Notes: generated from the letters alone by a model not told the origin. Shown: positions 7,922 through 17,622, counted from the stretch's first letter. The stretch: 64,000 nt of DNA from CAYONZ01 sp964405465 (GCA_964405465.1 CAYONZ010000015.1:1-64000), one strand, 5' to 3'. A program made the numbers and translations.

Positions 7922-8620
7922 ATGCTTTCGACGGCAACCGAAACACAGAGCTTCGACCAGGAACTAGTCGATCTACTTCAAGATGTGGCAAGGCTCGCTA
8001 AAGCATATAGAGCCCCAATCAGAGCCGTTCCTCTCAACTTCAAAGAAACATTAAAGAATCTCTCCCTTGAGCAAGTTGCCGCAATGAAGACCTGTCTTCG
8101 CTTTGTACGGGACACAACTCTGCGCGCTTGCGGACCTGGCGGTGAGCTTCCATCCGAGCAAACGCTTTTAAAGTCGGCTCTAGAAAGCCTTGGTCTGGAA
8201 CCGATGTCTGATGATCTTTATTCTACGCTTGAACATGAAGACATTATCGAGGTTCATGATCTTTCAGGAACACAGATCTATCGAAATTTCGAGGCCTTCA
8301 ATCTCATTAGCTTCACCCTTTTTGATTTGATGGCAAACCCTTGGTACACGCTTTATTCACGACCGCAGTTGGCCAGCGAAGCCATTCAGCGCCGAATGCT
8401 AGAGCTTATGAGTAGTCCCAAAGGTGTAGAGGATGCCAAAATTCCAGATCACTTGATCACGGAACTTGAGGTTGAAATGCCCCGGTCCATTTTACTGAGC
8501 TTTAAAAAAGTGGCCCCTCTGCGTAGCAAGGCCACTGGAGAAATCGCTGCATTTTTTTCGACGAAATCAGCTCGCTTGATTGCTCACGGAGAAGAAACGA
8601 GCAAGATTGCCTTTATTTAA
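7922..8620 (+). CDS. protein of unknown function downstream of an HTH regulator
   Basis: 232 residues from the ATG at 7922, chosen because GGGAGGG sits four bases upstream; a TTG at 7883 would add 13 poorly supported residues. There is no signal peptide or membrane span. It reads as mostly helical with acidic patches (DLLQDVARLAKAYRAP, LEQVAAMKTCLRFVRDTTL). I recognise no family. It follows the XRE regulator by 46 bases and is probably transcribed with it. The last 54 bases overlap the 3' end of the convergent gene 8567-9241. Confidence 0.65.
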   Translation: MLSTATETQSFDQELVDLLQDVARLAKAYRAPIRAVPLNFKETLKNLSLEQVAAMKTCLRFVRDTTLRACGPGGELPSEQTLLKSALESLGLEPMSDDLYSTLEHEDIIEVHDLSGTQIYRNFEAFNLISFTLFDLMANPWYTLYSRPQLASEAIQRRMLELMSSPKGVEDAKIPDHLITELEVEMPRSILLSFKKVAPLRSKATGEIAAFFSTKSARLIAHGEETSKIAFI

Positions 8621-9241
8621 TTCTTCACGAACCGCGGGATCAGCAGCTTGTAATAAGACCTCTCTATACAATACAAGAGACTGATCGAAATTTTTCTTCA
8701 CAATTTCTTGGGTTTCAGCCGGGAGTCCTTGTAGAAACTGAAGGGCATGAGGAAAATGGTCTTGATCCACTTCTTCATGAAGAGCAAGAAACTTACAAGC
8801 CTTTCCCATTCCGGCGGCATTTACCTTTTTTAAAATTTGTTTTGAGTAAAGATAAGTTAACCCCTCAAGCACTGTGATGTATCCAAACATTGCCATTGGA
8901 TTGACGTGTTGAATTTGAAAAAATTGGATTTCATAGAAGTTTCTCGTCTGGGGAGCTTCAGGGTATTGGTCAAGTCGAGCCCCCAAGCAATGCAGATCTT
9001 GCTTCAAAAGATGCTCATGCCCCTTTTCTTCTGTCGCATGGTCAATAAAGCGAACTCTAATTTTTTCGAGAGATTTATCGCAGTTTCCAGCAACCAAACA
9101 AAGCAGCTGGTGAGTGTGATCTACATAATGGTAGGTTTGGGCTAGATAATTAATATAGAACTCTCGATTTTCCCAAGGCAGGCTTAATGCAAACTTTCCG
9201 AAATCGGCCAATTGACTCTCTATATATTCTCTTAAAATCAT
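8567..9241 (-). CDS. haem-oxygenase-fold (TenA/PqqC-like) iron-containing redox protein
   Basis: 224 residues from the ATG at 9241 (GGGGGTG upstream). An all-helical protein with metal-ligand-like residues in order: HATEEKGHEHLL (residues ~70-80), an internal LEGL Glu, and HEEVDQDHFPH near residue 165. This spacing fits the haem-oxygenase-like diiron oxidase family, whose members oxidise small acids or amino acids (family knowledge); the substrate here is unknown. It lies 58 bases downstream of an acyltransferase-like gene on the same strand. Its 3' end overlaps the convergent gene by 54 bases. Confidence 0.7.
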   Translation of the reverse strand: MILREYIESQLADFGKFALSLPWENREFYINYLAQTYHYVDHTHQLLCLVAGNCDKSLEKIRVRFIDHATEEKGHEHLLKQDLHCLGARLDQYPEAPQTRNFYEIQFFQIQHVNPMAMFGYITVLEGLTYLYSKQILKKVNAAGMGKACKFLALHEEVDQDHFPHALQFLQGLPAETQEIVKKNFDQSLVLYREVLLQAADPAVREELNKGNLARFFSVSNQAS

Positions 9242-9299
9242 AGACACCCCCATATTCGTTTTGTGCAATCCGGCCATTAGAAAAATCCAGTTCAATCGC

Positions 9300-10022
9300 T
9301 TAGGAAGCTCGGGCAAATACCGGACGATCTATATTGACCGCGTATTTTCGCTTTCGCCAAATTTCCATTACAGCCATTCTGGCCTTTGGGTGTTCAATTG
9401 GCTTGTGGTTCTCTTTGGTCAAAACGATCAAATCAATTTCAAGTTTCGAGGGTTCATGAAAAAATGTATGTAGCACTCTTGCGCCCAAATTTTCTGCCAT
9501 TTTCGTTACACCAAGATTTTGCCGGGTCGACCCTAACAAAGCCTCCGCATCACTTTCAAGAAATCTTTCACACAAGAGTGCACCAAGCAGATCCTTTACT
9601 GAAACTCCCCCAGTCCGCCCACGCCAATTCGGATGAACCGTTGTATGGCTCGAAACCAAAAACTTTTTCCCAAACTTTTCTAAAACACCGTGAGCTTCTG
9701 GACGCCAGAGTGTCGAAAAATAGCCGTCCTCTCGGTTTGCTGGAAGAGAGAAATCGACAAAGTCCATGAGCATGACCGCAACACACTCTGCTCCGTAAAA
9801 TATGGCAAGAATTTCATCTTGTCGGAGAAATGAGTCGGACGTTTGTTGATGATTGGGTTTGCGCTCTTGCCAAAATTCTTGCCAGACATTCTTCCACATA
9901 GAATAGGCACTATTGTAGTCGCGAACAAACTCATTTGACGGATTTTTTCCAGGAAGAATCACAACTCTAAATAGCGACATATTCAATCTAAACACCTTAG
10001 ACTCAGTGGAAATCTCACTCAT
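9300..10022 (-). CDS. GNAT-like / acyl-transferase-fold protein
   Basis: 240 residues from ATG 10022, with a strong GGAGGAAAAT site just before it. The middle (DEILAIFYGAECVAVMLMDFVDF, then FLVSSHTTVHPNWRGR) looks like the central strands and acyl-carrier contact loop of GNAT or autoinducer-synthase/FeeM-like folds: a cofactor-facing strand followed by a basic RGR turn. The match is by pattern only. It is probably the first gene of a two-gene unit with the haem-oxygenase-fold protein, suggesting that an acylated product is then oxidised (inference). Confidence 0.5.
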   Translation of the reverse strand: MSEISTESKVFRLNMSLFRVVILPGKNPSNEFVRDYNSAYSMWKNVWQEFWQERKPNHQQTSDSFLRQDEILAIFYGAECVAVMLMDFVDFSLPANREDGYFSTLWRPEAHGVLEKFGKKFLVSSHTTVHPNWRGRTGGVSVKDLLGALLCERFLESDAEALLGSTRQNLGVTKMAENLGARVLHTFFHEPSKLEIDLIVLTKENHKPIEHPKARMAVMEIWRKRKYAVNIDRPVFARAS

Positions 10023-10076
10023 ATTTTCCTCCGAATGCATACGTCTCCATTTAGCGCACAACACAAACGTTGGCAC

Positions 10077-10353
10077 ACCACTATGCAGACAATTGACACA
10101 TTCTTAACTAAATAGTTTTTATTGATACAGCTCACTATCGATTCTGAGTCACTCGATCATAAGATTCAAGAGTCAGTGTTAAAATTCCCAAAATTTCTTC
10201 ACATATTGACAAGCTTTATTTATAACTATTTTTTATTTAGACGTAGGTATTTTAAGGACTTAGTAAAATCATATTTTAAAAAAACTGACTAATTTTTGAT
10301 ATCTCATCTAGAGACTTCGATAGAGGCATTGTGCCAATTCGACACAATTCGAA
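10077..10353. other. AT-rich intergenic region
   Basis: 277 bases, strongly AT-rich, between two leftward genes. It must carry the promoter of the 10022 gene and the end of menH transcription. A TTGACA at about 10208 has no good -10 partner and no gene to its right. I see nothing else in it. Confidence 0.5.
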
Positions 10354-11109
10354 CTAGAATTTCATAAACTTTATTAAATCCGCCATCGCTTGCGGATTAT
10401 CCCAAGGAACTCGGTGGCCAGCTCCAGATACAATTGATAACCGCTGAGTCGCAGGTTTATCTATTTCGGAGAGAACTTTGGTGAACTTTTGATCTCGCTC
10501 GCCACATATCCAATGAATTGGCACTGAAACCGATTGAAGTTCTTTTCGTAGGTCTCTCTGCAAACCAAGCGACCAATTCTTCAGCGCCCAAGACAAGGTC
10601 AGCCTATCAAAATCGGCCTCATCGCGACGCAAGTGCCTTTCACTTGCTACTGACGAGGCAAGTACCTCTTGCGAATTCCACTCATCAACGATCTCATGCC
10701 ACTGCGATGAACAAAATTTATTTGCCCAATTCGCGTCATTGTCTCGGCGCTGCTTTCGCAGCTGTTCATCCCATTCTGCAAGACCAGGATGTGCTGATAT
10801 GAAGACTGCTTCAACAAAACGCGACGGCGCCATGAGGAGAATATGCATCGCGAGCCGTCCACCCAGAGAGTAACCCACTAGTAATGGTTTGACCGGGTCT
10901 TCAACAATCTCAAGTGTCTTCAAAAAACTTTGTGCAAAAAAATCGAAAGCATTGTCTTCTGAGGAACACTGAAATGAACTGGCATTGGTCTTTATCCATT
11001 GCCATAGATCAATCGCTTCGACCTGAACATCCTTGCCCCACTCGAGCCGGTTCCAGTCGGAAGGCAATCCCAAAAAACCATGAATGACTACAATGCGACG
11101 TTTTTCCAA
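10354..11109 (-). CDS. menH: MenH-type alpha/beta hydrolase (SHCHC synthase)
   Basis: 251 residues. It removes pyruvate from SEPHCHC to give SHCHC in menaquinone synthesis (family knowledge). It shows HGFLGLPSDWN near residue 10, the nucleophile motif GYSLGG with Ser 81, GERDQKF with an acid near 197 and GAGHRVPW with the His near 232. The HGFLG...W signature and the small size fit MenH. The identification is firm because it overlaps the 3' end of menD by 22 bases in a menF-menD-menH order. Confidence 0.88.
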   Translation of the reverse strand: MEKRRIVVIHGFLGLPSDWNRLEWGKDVQVEAIDLWQWIKTNASSFQCSSEDNAFDFFAQSFLKTLEIVEDPVKPLLVGYSLGGRLAMHILLMAPSRFVEAVFISAHPGLAEWDEQLRKQRRDNDANWANKFCSSQWHEIVDEWNSQEVLASSVASERHLRRDEADFDRLTLSWALKNWSLGLQRDLRKELQSVSVPIHWICGERDQKFTKVLSEIDKPATQRLSIVSGAGHRVPWDNPQAMADLIKFMKF

Positions 11110-12809
11110 AGGGCCTCAAATTGCGAGTTGAAGTTTTTAGATTGTTGCGCGTCTGGGCGAATTTCAACAACACGCCATCCACGATGGCCTCGCCCCTCGA
11201 TCTCCCCTTGGCGACAGACGTTTTCCACTGACTGCCAACACTCGTAAGAAAGATTCCACATTTCTGCCCATTTTCGAAAATCTAGCTGATGATTATTTTG
11301 AAAAAGCTCACTTCGAAATATTCCTTCGAAGATCTTGCCGCCAGCATTATTCATCACCACAATTGTTCCACTATCTGCTTCAAGACATGGCAAGATCCAA
11401 GGCGCCTCTAAATTGTAAAGTGTCGTGAGGTCACCAAACAAACCCCAGTTATGAACCTTGGCGCGAGCTAAACCCAAAAATGTCGAGATCTGGCCATCGA
11501 TACCATTCACTCCCCGATTTGCATCGACCACTATACGTTTCACTCGTTGGCCAAAATTATCCCACTGGCGAATGGAGAGGCTGTTGCCAACATACATAAT
11601 GTCGTCGCACCCAACCAATTTGGATAAATGGAAAACCATGGAAGCTTCCGAATTAGAATATCGCTGCAGCAAATCTTTCACTTGTTTTTCAATACGCGAG
11701 TCAAGCGCCAGAAGATCTGAACTGGACGAATCCGTTGGAGCCTCAGCCAGAGACATTCTCAGCGGAATTGCACCTTCCAACATCATCGCCGAAATGGCGC
11801 TCAATGGGGTTTGCAAAAACCATCCTCGCCCCAAGCCAGCAAACTCAAGATGGTGAATCGAAAGAACTGAAACAGGACAATTGGCATTGTCCAAATCACG
11901 CCAAACCCTTACCGTTGGAACTCCCCCCAAACGGAGAACCCCATCATAAAGACGCTTATGCAAGCCAAGACTAAGAAGTCGGTCGCCCGATTTTATTGCG
12001 AAAGGATTTAGGTCTGGATCCTCCCGCAGTCCTGACGTACCTTCCAGGTAAACAGGAAGTTTAAGACTCAATAATATTTGTTTACATGCGGCCTGCTCTA
12101 CAGCAGAGCACAACGTCCCCACAATCACCACAGGTGATTTTGAACCGTTGAAAAAATCTTGAAAAGAATCCACTATCGTTTTTGCCGGGATTTTTTTTTG
12201 TTTTACAAAATCGACAGCAACCGAAAACTCCTCTGCCAGCGAGACTAAGTCTAGAGGTTCAATTGGACCATCAAGCAAGGGTTCATCAAAGCAAATATTG
12301 ACATGAACTGGGCGAGACGATTCCAAGTCGGCCAAACTCAAATTCAACGGCTCATTTTCAAGATCAAAAGCTTGGGCTACATAATGGCTAAAAATTCCAG
12401 GCTGCACGATGGACTGAGGAGCTCCCGTTCCCCGCAAACGTTTCGGCCTGTCTGCCGTCAATAACACCAGTGGAACGCCTGAATAAAATGCCTCGACTGT
12501 TGCCGGAAGTAGCTCTGCCACCGCAGTGCCACTCGTGGTAATAACGGCCACCGGGCGTTGGGTCGCTCGAGCTCTACCTAATGCAAAAAATCCAGCCGAA
12601 CGCTCTTCAAAAAATGACCAGATTTTGAAGCCTTGAGTTTTTTCGAGTTGCATGATCAGCGGAGCATTGCGAGCTCCAGCACAGAAGATCACATCGCGAA
12701 CGCCAGTCCGATAAAGTTCCTGCAGTACCTGTCTCGCCAATTCAATATTTGAATTTGGACCGCACCTCAAATCACCCGATGCTAAATTTGGAACTACTTG
12801 ATTGGTCAT
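11088..12809 (-). CDS. menD: SEPHCHC synthase (2-succinyl-5-enolpyruvyl-6-hydroxy-3-cyclohexene-1-carboxylate synthase)
   Basis: 573 residues from ATG 12809 (MTNQVVPN). Thiamine-diphosphate enzyme that joins isochorismate and 2-oxoglutarate. The N-terminal domain has CAGARNAPL and the activating Glu in SFFEERSAGFFALG, then TTSGTAVAELLPA and VPLVLLTADRP, as in MenD. The C-terminal ThDP domain includes GVNGIDG and the NNAGGKIFEG metal motif. A TTG at 12845 is an alternative start 7 bases after the menF stop. It overlaps menH, so translation is probably coupled. Confidence 0.95.
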   Translation of the reverse strand: MTNQVVPNLASGDLRCGPNSNIELARQVLQELYRTGVRDVIFCAGARNAPLIMQLEKTQGFKIWSFFEERSAGFFALGRARATQRPVAVITTSGTAVAELLPATVEAFYSGVPLVLLTADRPKRLRGTGAPQSIVQPGIFSHYVAQAFDLENEPLNLSLADLESSRPVHVNICFDEPLLDGPIEPLDLVSLAEEFSVAVDFVKQKKIPAKTIVDSFQDFFNGSKSPVVIVGTLCSAVEQAACKQILLSLKLPVYLEGTSGLREDPDLNPFAIKSGDRLLSLGLHKRLYDGVLRLGGVPTVRVWRDLDNANCPVSVLSIHHLEFAGLGRGWFLQTPLSAISAMMLEGAIPLRMSLAEAPTDSSSSDLLALDSRIEKQVKDLLQRYSNSEASMVFHLSKLVGCDDIMYVGNSLSIRQWDNFGQRVKRIVVDANRGVNGIDGQISTFLGLARAKVHNWGLFGDLTTLYNLEAPWILPCLEADSGTIVVMNNAGGKIFEGIFRSELFQNNHQLDFRKWAEMWNLSYECWQSVENVCRQGEIEGRGHRGWRVVEIRPDAQQSKNFNSQFEALWKNVAL

Positions 12810-12851
12810 TCTATTTCGCCATCTCACGATCCGTTTCAACTTCAAAAAATA

Positions 12852-13961
12852 CTACACATCGAGCATTCGACGAATGGCATGTCGTTTTGCCTGCAGTTCG
12901 ACCCATTCTTTTTCGAGAACGCTTTTTCCTACAACACCACAACCTGAATTCAATAGTATTTGTTTATCCTGCCATTGCACGTTGCGAATCGCGACCCAAC
13001 ACTCAGCATTCACCTTGGAGTCTTCAGTCCACAAAACACCAAATGGTGCACCAAAGCGAAAGCGAGTGCTAACGGAATCCCATGTGCTCATCCATTGCAA
13101 TCCCCCTCCTCGCGGAGAAACCCCCAATGCTGGAGTGGGATGTAAATCAGCAACCAAGTCTGAAAATGAAAATTCTCGAGTCAGTTGCAAGCGCAAATCA
13201 GTTTTGAGATGCAAAAGGTGAGGTAACTCTAAAATCTCAACGGCTTTCTTTTCAACATGGCCCCAGCGATTCAAAACCGCAATTATATCATCCACTACAA
13301 GTTGATGCTCTTCTTGCTCTTTGGGATCCATAATGAAAAAATCGCGCTCCGCTTGACTCGCCGGCAACGGCAGAGTTCCCGCAAGAGCCATCGTATTCAG
13401 AGTGCCCCCTGCCCGGTATGAAAACAGGCACTCTGGGGTTAGACCTAGCATTCCCTCTTGATCATTCCAAAAACCATAAACGCAACCTCTTTGGGCTTTT
13501 TCGCGAGATTTCAATGCTGCCAAAATCACTCTTGCTCGCCAATGATCAGAGGTCAAAGCTTCAGCCTTTGCCGTGACCATTGGAACGGCCTTCATAACCT
13601 GGCGATTCGAAATAGAGTTTTGAATCACATGAAATGCGGACGCAAAGTCATCAAACTCTGGTTCTTTCCAAGACAAAAACAGCTCTGGTCTAGAAACCTC
13701 GGTTTGCAACCAAGCCTCCAATACCGAAATCAAACTCGAAGTCGATACCGGCTGCCAGTGCCTGGTGATCCACCAAGGCTTTTTGCTCTTAAGGTAAAAA
13801 TCAGGGGCAAAAATCGAAGCCGTCTCAGCATCTGCGAAATCGCTCCACCGACCATCGCCCCAGCCCAGCAAAACACGATCGGCAGACGACGACAAAATCC
13901 AACCGGAACGCAAGAATACGCCCACCTGACTCGCTGCAAAAGTGTCTGACCAACGGCTCAT
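12852..13961 (-). CDS. menF: isochorismate synthase
   Basis: 369 residues, converting chorismate to isochorismate. The C-terminal chorismate-binding domain has the family blocks in order: LGLTPECLFSY, MALAGTLPLP, EEHQLVVDDI, LPHLLHLKTDL, HPTPALGVSPRGG and FGAPFGVLW, ending with a QAKRHAIRRM tail. The N-terminal part is short and variable. It is the first gene of menF-menD-menH. The ATG at 13961 is divergent from the DAHP synthase gene across 78 bases, so both promoters lie in that gap. Confidence 0.93.
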   Translation of the reverse strand: MSRWSDTFAASQVGVFLRSGWILSSSADRVLLGWGDGRWSDFADAETASIFAPDFYLKSKKPWWITRHWQPVSTSSLISVLEAWLQTEVSRPELFLSWKEPEFDDFASAFHVIQNSISNRQVMKAVPMVTAKAEALTSDHWRARVILAALKSREKAQRGCVYGFWNDQEGMLGLTPECLFSYRAGGTLNTMALAGTLPLPASQAERDFFIMDPKEQEEHQLVVDDIIAVLNRWGHVEKKAVEILELPHLLHLKTDLRLQLTREFSFSDLVADLHPTPALGVSPRGGGLQWMSTWDSVSTRFRFGAPFGVLWTEDSKVNAECWVAIRNVQWQDKQILLNSGCGVVGKSVLEKEWVELQAKRHAIRRMLDV

Positions 13962-14039
13962 TATTTATCCTCTAGAGTTGACTTCAAAATTGACTTGTAA
14001 TCTGGTACTTTCACTCTGTCACTAAGGAATAAAGCAGTT

Positions 14040-14894
14040 ATGAAGAAGTCGTCGTCGAGTGTGGAAATTCAATTGCCACACATCGCATCTGTCAAAATTG
14101 GTGGAGAATTGGAGCGCCGCGAATTTGCGGTCATCGCCGGCCCCTGTTCAATTGAATCACGCGATCAATTTCGCAATGCTGCCCTTTCTGTTAAAGCCGC
14201 TGGAGCTACCGTTTTACGTGGTGGAATTTTTAAAATGCGCACCAATCCCAACGCTTTTCAAGGGCTAGGCACAACGTCGTTTGCGTTGATCAAAGAGGTC
14301 AAAAACGAAACACAGATGCCTTTGTGTTCTGAGGTTATGGATCCAAGACAAATTTCAGATCTTATGGAAGTGGTCGATTGTTTTCAGGTCGGCTCACGCA
14401 ACATGTATAATTACTCGCTGCTTTTGGAACTCGGGCAGACCAAAAAGCCGGTGATGCTCAAGCGTGGCCTCTCGGCAACAGTGGAAGAGTGGGTCTTAGC
14501 TGCTGAATATATTATGAAGGGTGGAGGCACAGACATTATCATGTGCGAACGTGGTATTCGTACATTTGAAACAATCACCCGCAATACCCTTGACCTAAAT
14601 GCAGTGGCTTATCTTAAAGCCCACACGCACTTTCCTGTAATTGTGGATCCTTCACATGGCACAGGTCGCCCAGAACTGATTGCTCCAATGGCTCTCGCCG
14701 CTGCTGCAGCTGGAGCGGATGGTATCATGATTGAAGTTCATCCAAATCCCAAGGAGGCCCTGTCTGATGGATTTCAGGCACTTACTCCGCAACAGTTTTC
14801 AGATCTCATGGGACCGTTGCAAGCCGTAGTCGAAGCCACTGGTCGAAAACTTTCAATTTCTCGCAAACCCGAAATATCGCTATCGTTGCCTTAG
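14040..14894 (+). CDS. aroF: 3-deoxy-7-phosphoheptulonate synthase (DAHP synthase, class I, AroA(G)/KDO8PS-like)
   Basis: 284 residues; first step of the shikimate pathway (PEP plus erythrose-4-phosphate). It shows VIAGPCSIES, RGGIFKMRTNPNAFQGLG, QVGSRNMYN, VMLKRGLSAT, ITRNTLDLNA and the metal/phosphate motif VDPSHGTGRPEL. It lacks both the N-terminal extension of the enterobacterial feedback type and the ACT or chorismate-mutase domains, so it may be unregulated. The gene heads a rightward pair with ubiE/menG (43 bases apart) and is divergent from menF. Placing the first shikimate enzyme with menaquinone genes suggests supply for quinone synthesis. Confidence 0.95.
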   Translation: MKKSSSSVEIQLPHIASVKIGGELERREFAVIAGPCSIESRDQFRNAALSVKAAGATVLRGGIFKMRTNPNAFQGLGTTSFALIKEVKNETQMPLCSEVMDPRQISDLMEVVDCFQVGSRNMYNYSLLLELGQTKKPVMLKRGLSATVEEWVLAAEYIMKGGGTDIIMCERGIRTFETITRNTLDLNAVAYLKAHTHFPVIVDPSHGTGRPELIAPMALAAAAAGADGIMIEVHPNPKEALSDGFQALTPQQFSDLMGPLQAVVEATGRKLSISRKPEISLSLP

Positions 14895-14937
14895 AGAAAA
14901 ACATGCTTAGTGATACAAAAATAAATAGGACTTATTT

Positions 14938-15699
14938 ATGAATACTGAATTACAACCTACTGACCCAACACAATACTCCACTCGTACCTCTGCCGAGCAT
15001 GGCCCACAAGCCGAAAAAATTCGCTCGATGTTTAGTGAGATTGCTGGACGCTATGACCTTGCCAACACAGTGATGTCTCTGGGTGTCCATCACCTTTGGA
15101 GGAAAGAGCTGGTTCGTTGGAGTGGTGCACGACCAGGTCAAAAAACACTTGATTGCGCAACAGGCACTGGCGATTTGGCTATTGAATTTAAACGAGCCGT
15201 GAGTTCGTTGGGTGATGTCATTGGAACCGACTTCTGCAAGGAAATGATGCTTCCTGCCCCTGCTAAAGCCAAAGAGGCGGGTTTTGATATTCGCTTTGAA
15301 CAAGCAGATGTCACACAGCTCCCCTATGACAAGGCTCGTTTTGATATTTCAAGTATTTCATTCGGAATTCGCAATGTGCAGGAGCCAACTAAAGGATTGA
15401 GTGAATTGGCCCGAGTTGTAAAACCAGGTGGCAAGGTGATGGTTCTCGAGTTTGGCCAACCTTCATTTCCGATATTGAGCCAACTCTACAAATGGTATTC
15501 CCGAAACATTTTGCCTAAGATCGGTGGATGGATCACAGGCAAACCGCAACACTATAGCTATTTGCAAAACTCATCAGCTGAGTTTCCATGTGGTCAAAAA
15601 TTTGTCGACCTCATGATGTCGACAGGCCGATACACTAAAGTGGAGTATCGGGAACTTACTTTTGGCATCGCTTACATCTACCGCGGCACCGTAAGATAG
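14938..15699 (+). CDS. ubiE: demethylmenaquinone methyltransferase
   Basis: 253 residues, the usual UbiE/MenG length. It carries out the last C-methylation of menaquinone. Class I SAM-binding motif LDCATGTGDLAIEF, then GTDFCKEMM, the family block ISFGIRNVQEP with its conserved Asn-Val, and MVLEFGQPSFP followed by QLYKWYSRNILPKIGG. An N-terminal RSMFSEIAGRYDLANTVMS is diagnostic for the family. With menF-D-H just to the left and menB-A-C-E at 54-58 kb it completes nearly all of the classical pathway. Confidence 0.95.
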   Translation: MNTELQPTDPTQYSTRTSAEHGPQAEKIRSMFSEIAGRYDLANTVMSLGVHHLWRKELVRWSGARPGQKTLDCATGTGDLAIEFKRAVSSLGDVIGTDFCKEMMLPAPAKAKEAGFDIRFEQADVTQLPYDKARFDISSISFGIRNVQEPTKGLSELARVVKPGGKVMVLEFGQPSFPILSQLYKWYSRNILPKIGGWITGKPQHYSYLQNSSAEFPCGQKFVDLMMSTGRYTKVEYRELTFGIAYIYRGTVR

Positions 15700-15783
15700 A
15701 GCTGCGAAATAGCTTTGAAACAAATGTGAAATGGGCATTTATAAATTGTTTGTGCGACATCACGGCTCGAGTGAAGCCAAAAA

Positions 15784-17622
15784 TTAATCCAGGCTCGCAC
15801 GGTAACGAGCTTGCTTACCCTTTCCCATTTGGAAAATTTTCTTTTGGTTCTTTAAAAGTTGCAACTGCCGAGAGGCTGTCGCACGCGACACCGAAAAGGC
15901 GCGCTCAAAATCCAGTCTTGAAATCTCGTGTCGAGCAAGAATGAACTCTATCAATTCAGAACCAAGATCCACTTTTTCTTTTGCGTTCGCTGAGATACTA
16001 TCTCCATCCGATGTCCAATTTAATTCTTCGACGAATCTCTCGCGTGCATCCATTGGAAGGACCACCAGCCTTTGGGTGTCAATTTCGAAATGAAGTACGC
16101 CATGACTAAGACTGACTTTTTTCACAACCTGAGTGTAGGACTTAAAACGATTCAATAAATTGAAAATTCGACGATAGTCCTCCTGATCTCCGAGATATTT
16201 TTTTTGTTCAAAAGTAAATTGATAAAACTCATCTAAACCAATTGGACTTCCGAATTCATTGGCTACCAAAAAAAATGCTCGACTCAATGGTTTCGATTTG
16301 CATGAAATCCCTTGGTATTCGATTATCGAACTTCCCATCGAAATGAAGATTTGATCCCGTTCCTGCACGGCGCTTTTGCTCACCAAAAAACGATGGAGGT
16401 CAAACAACGGATGGCTCGGATCAAGTGTGGATTTCAGCAAATCAGCCAGCAGAAGTTGATTGGAACCAAAGAGAGAGTGATTCTCAAGTGGTCGTAAAAA
16501 TTTCTGCCCAACCCAACGATCTTTCAAGTGTTGAATCAAAAGATACTCAAATTCATATAGCGGAAAAAGTTGCCGATTTAAAACGCCCAATTGAGAAACC
16601 AAAGAATCAACAATTGCCGATACCTTGGGAGAAACCAATGCCAACCAATGGAGCGCGTTGGCCACCAGAACACGATCCTCAGATGACATTGATCGAGACT
16701 GCCGCGGAAGGTCTAAGTTGCGTAATACCATCATCCACATTGAACAAGGGACTCGATGTGGGTCCACCAGCCAATTCCAAACCCAAAGATAAAATCGATC
16801 ACATAAAAGTGGGAGATAAGGATTAATAAAGTCACGTTCATCCACAATAAAATTAATTGTGTTCTGTTTGAATACTTTAAAAGTTGCAATTTTGTCATTT
16901 AGAGTAAAATTATCAATACCACTTTGCCTATTAAATTTTGGTGCACCAGTCGCGACAAAAGGCAGTGAGCAAACCCACGAGGCATAGCCAACATATCCTC
17001 TTTGCTGATCGAACTCCGTTATTGAAGCAACCAAACTCGAAAATTCACCTGAGCGGAATAGAATTCTTTGCTTGAATTCTGCAAAACCATAGTAGGCCAA
17101 CGGTACCAAAGACCGATTTTTTTCTTTGCTAAAAAAATTTGTTAATTGGTCTTCTGTTTCTTTGTTTCGCATGCCTAGACTTTCACAGACACCAAGTAAA
17201 TTGACCTGGGCTGATATCCGACACCAATCGTCTTGCGCATGCCCTACCGCTCGAAGGCACAGATCTAACGCTAAGGAAAGATCAAGTTTCTGTAATGCCT
17301 GACATGAACCTTCGAAAAGAAAAAAGAAATCATACTCAAGCTCCGACTTGGACATGAAGTCTTTTATGGCCTCATAGAGACGATAAGCTTTTGGTAGGTT
17401 CTGCTCACGTCTTGCTACCCATGCACGAAGTAAAATTGAGTGGGCAATATTTCGGCGAAATACAAACGGCTGGTTCTGAATATCAAACGCCGAAACATTC
17501 AACATATATTGATGTTCGAATTTCTCAAGGCACTGGAGAGCAAATACGAAATCTTGTTCAAACCTCGCCTGCCATGCTGTGCGAACAAGTGTGTCCATTT
17601 CGATGTCATCACTGTAACTCAT
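15784..17622 (-). CDS. large helical protein with a C-terminal winged-helix DNA-binding domain
   Basis: 612 residues with no signal peptide. Residues 1 to ~450 are helical and TPR-like in feel (repeated Leu/Ala-rich pairs such as LRAWVARREQNLPKAYRLYEAIKDF). The C-terminal ~60 residues form a clear helix-turn-helix with wing: HEISRLDFERAFSVSRATASRQLQLLKNQKK, then the hairpin MGKGKQARYRA. This suggests a sensor-helical-repeat transcription factor, an uncommon order in which the DNA-binding part comes last. It is a single-gene unit, convergent with ubiE and divergent from the O-methyltransferase at 17770, its possible target. GAGGG precedes the ATG at 17622. Confidence 0.65.
   Translation of the reverse strand: MSYSDDIEMDTLVRTAWQARFEQDFVFALQCLEKFEHQYMLNVSAFDIQNQPFVFRRNIAHSILLRAWVARREQNLPKAYRLYEAIKDFMSKSELEYDFFFLFEGSCQALQKLDLSLALDLCLRAVGHAQDDWCRISAQVNLLGVCESLGMRNKETEDQLTNFFSKEKNRSLVPLAYYGFAEFKQRILFRSGEFSSLVASITEFDQQRGYVGYASWVCSLPFVATGAPKFNRQSGIDNFTLNDKIATFKVFKQNTINFIVDERDFINPYLPLLCDRFYLWVWNWLVDPHRVPCSMWMMVLRNLDLPRQSRSMSSEDRVLVANALHWLALVSPKVSAIVDSLVSQLGVLNRQLFPLYEFEYLLIQHLKDRWVGQKFLRPLENHSLFGSNQLLLADLLKSTLDPSHPLFDLHRFLVSKSAVQERDQIFISMGSSIIEYQGISCKSKPLSRAFFLVANEFGSPIGLDEFYQFTFEQKKYLGDQEDYRRIFNLLNRFKSYTQVVKKVSLSHGVLHFEIDTQRLVVLPMDARERFVEELNWTSDGDSISANAKEKVDLGSELIEFILARHEISRLDFERAFSVSRATASRQLQLLKNQKKIFQMGKGKQARYRASLD

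Noticed and set aside
10208..10240. TTGACA promoter on the plus strand
   Set aside because: No acceptable -10 and no gene downstream on that strand.
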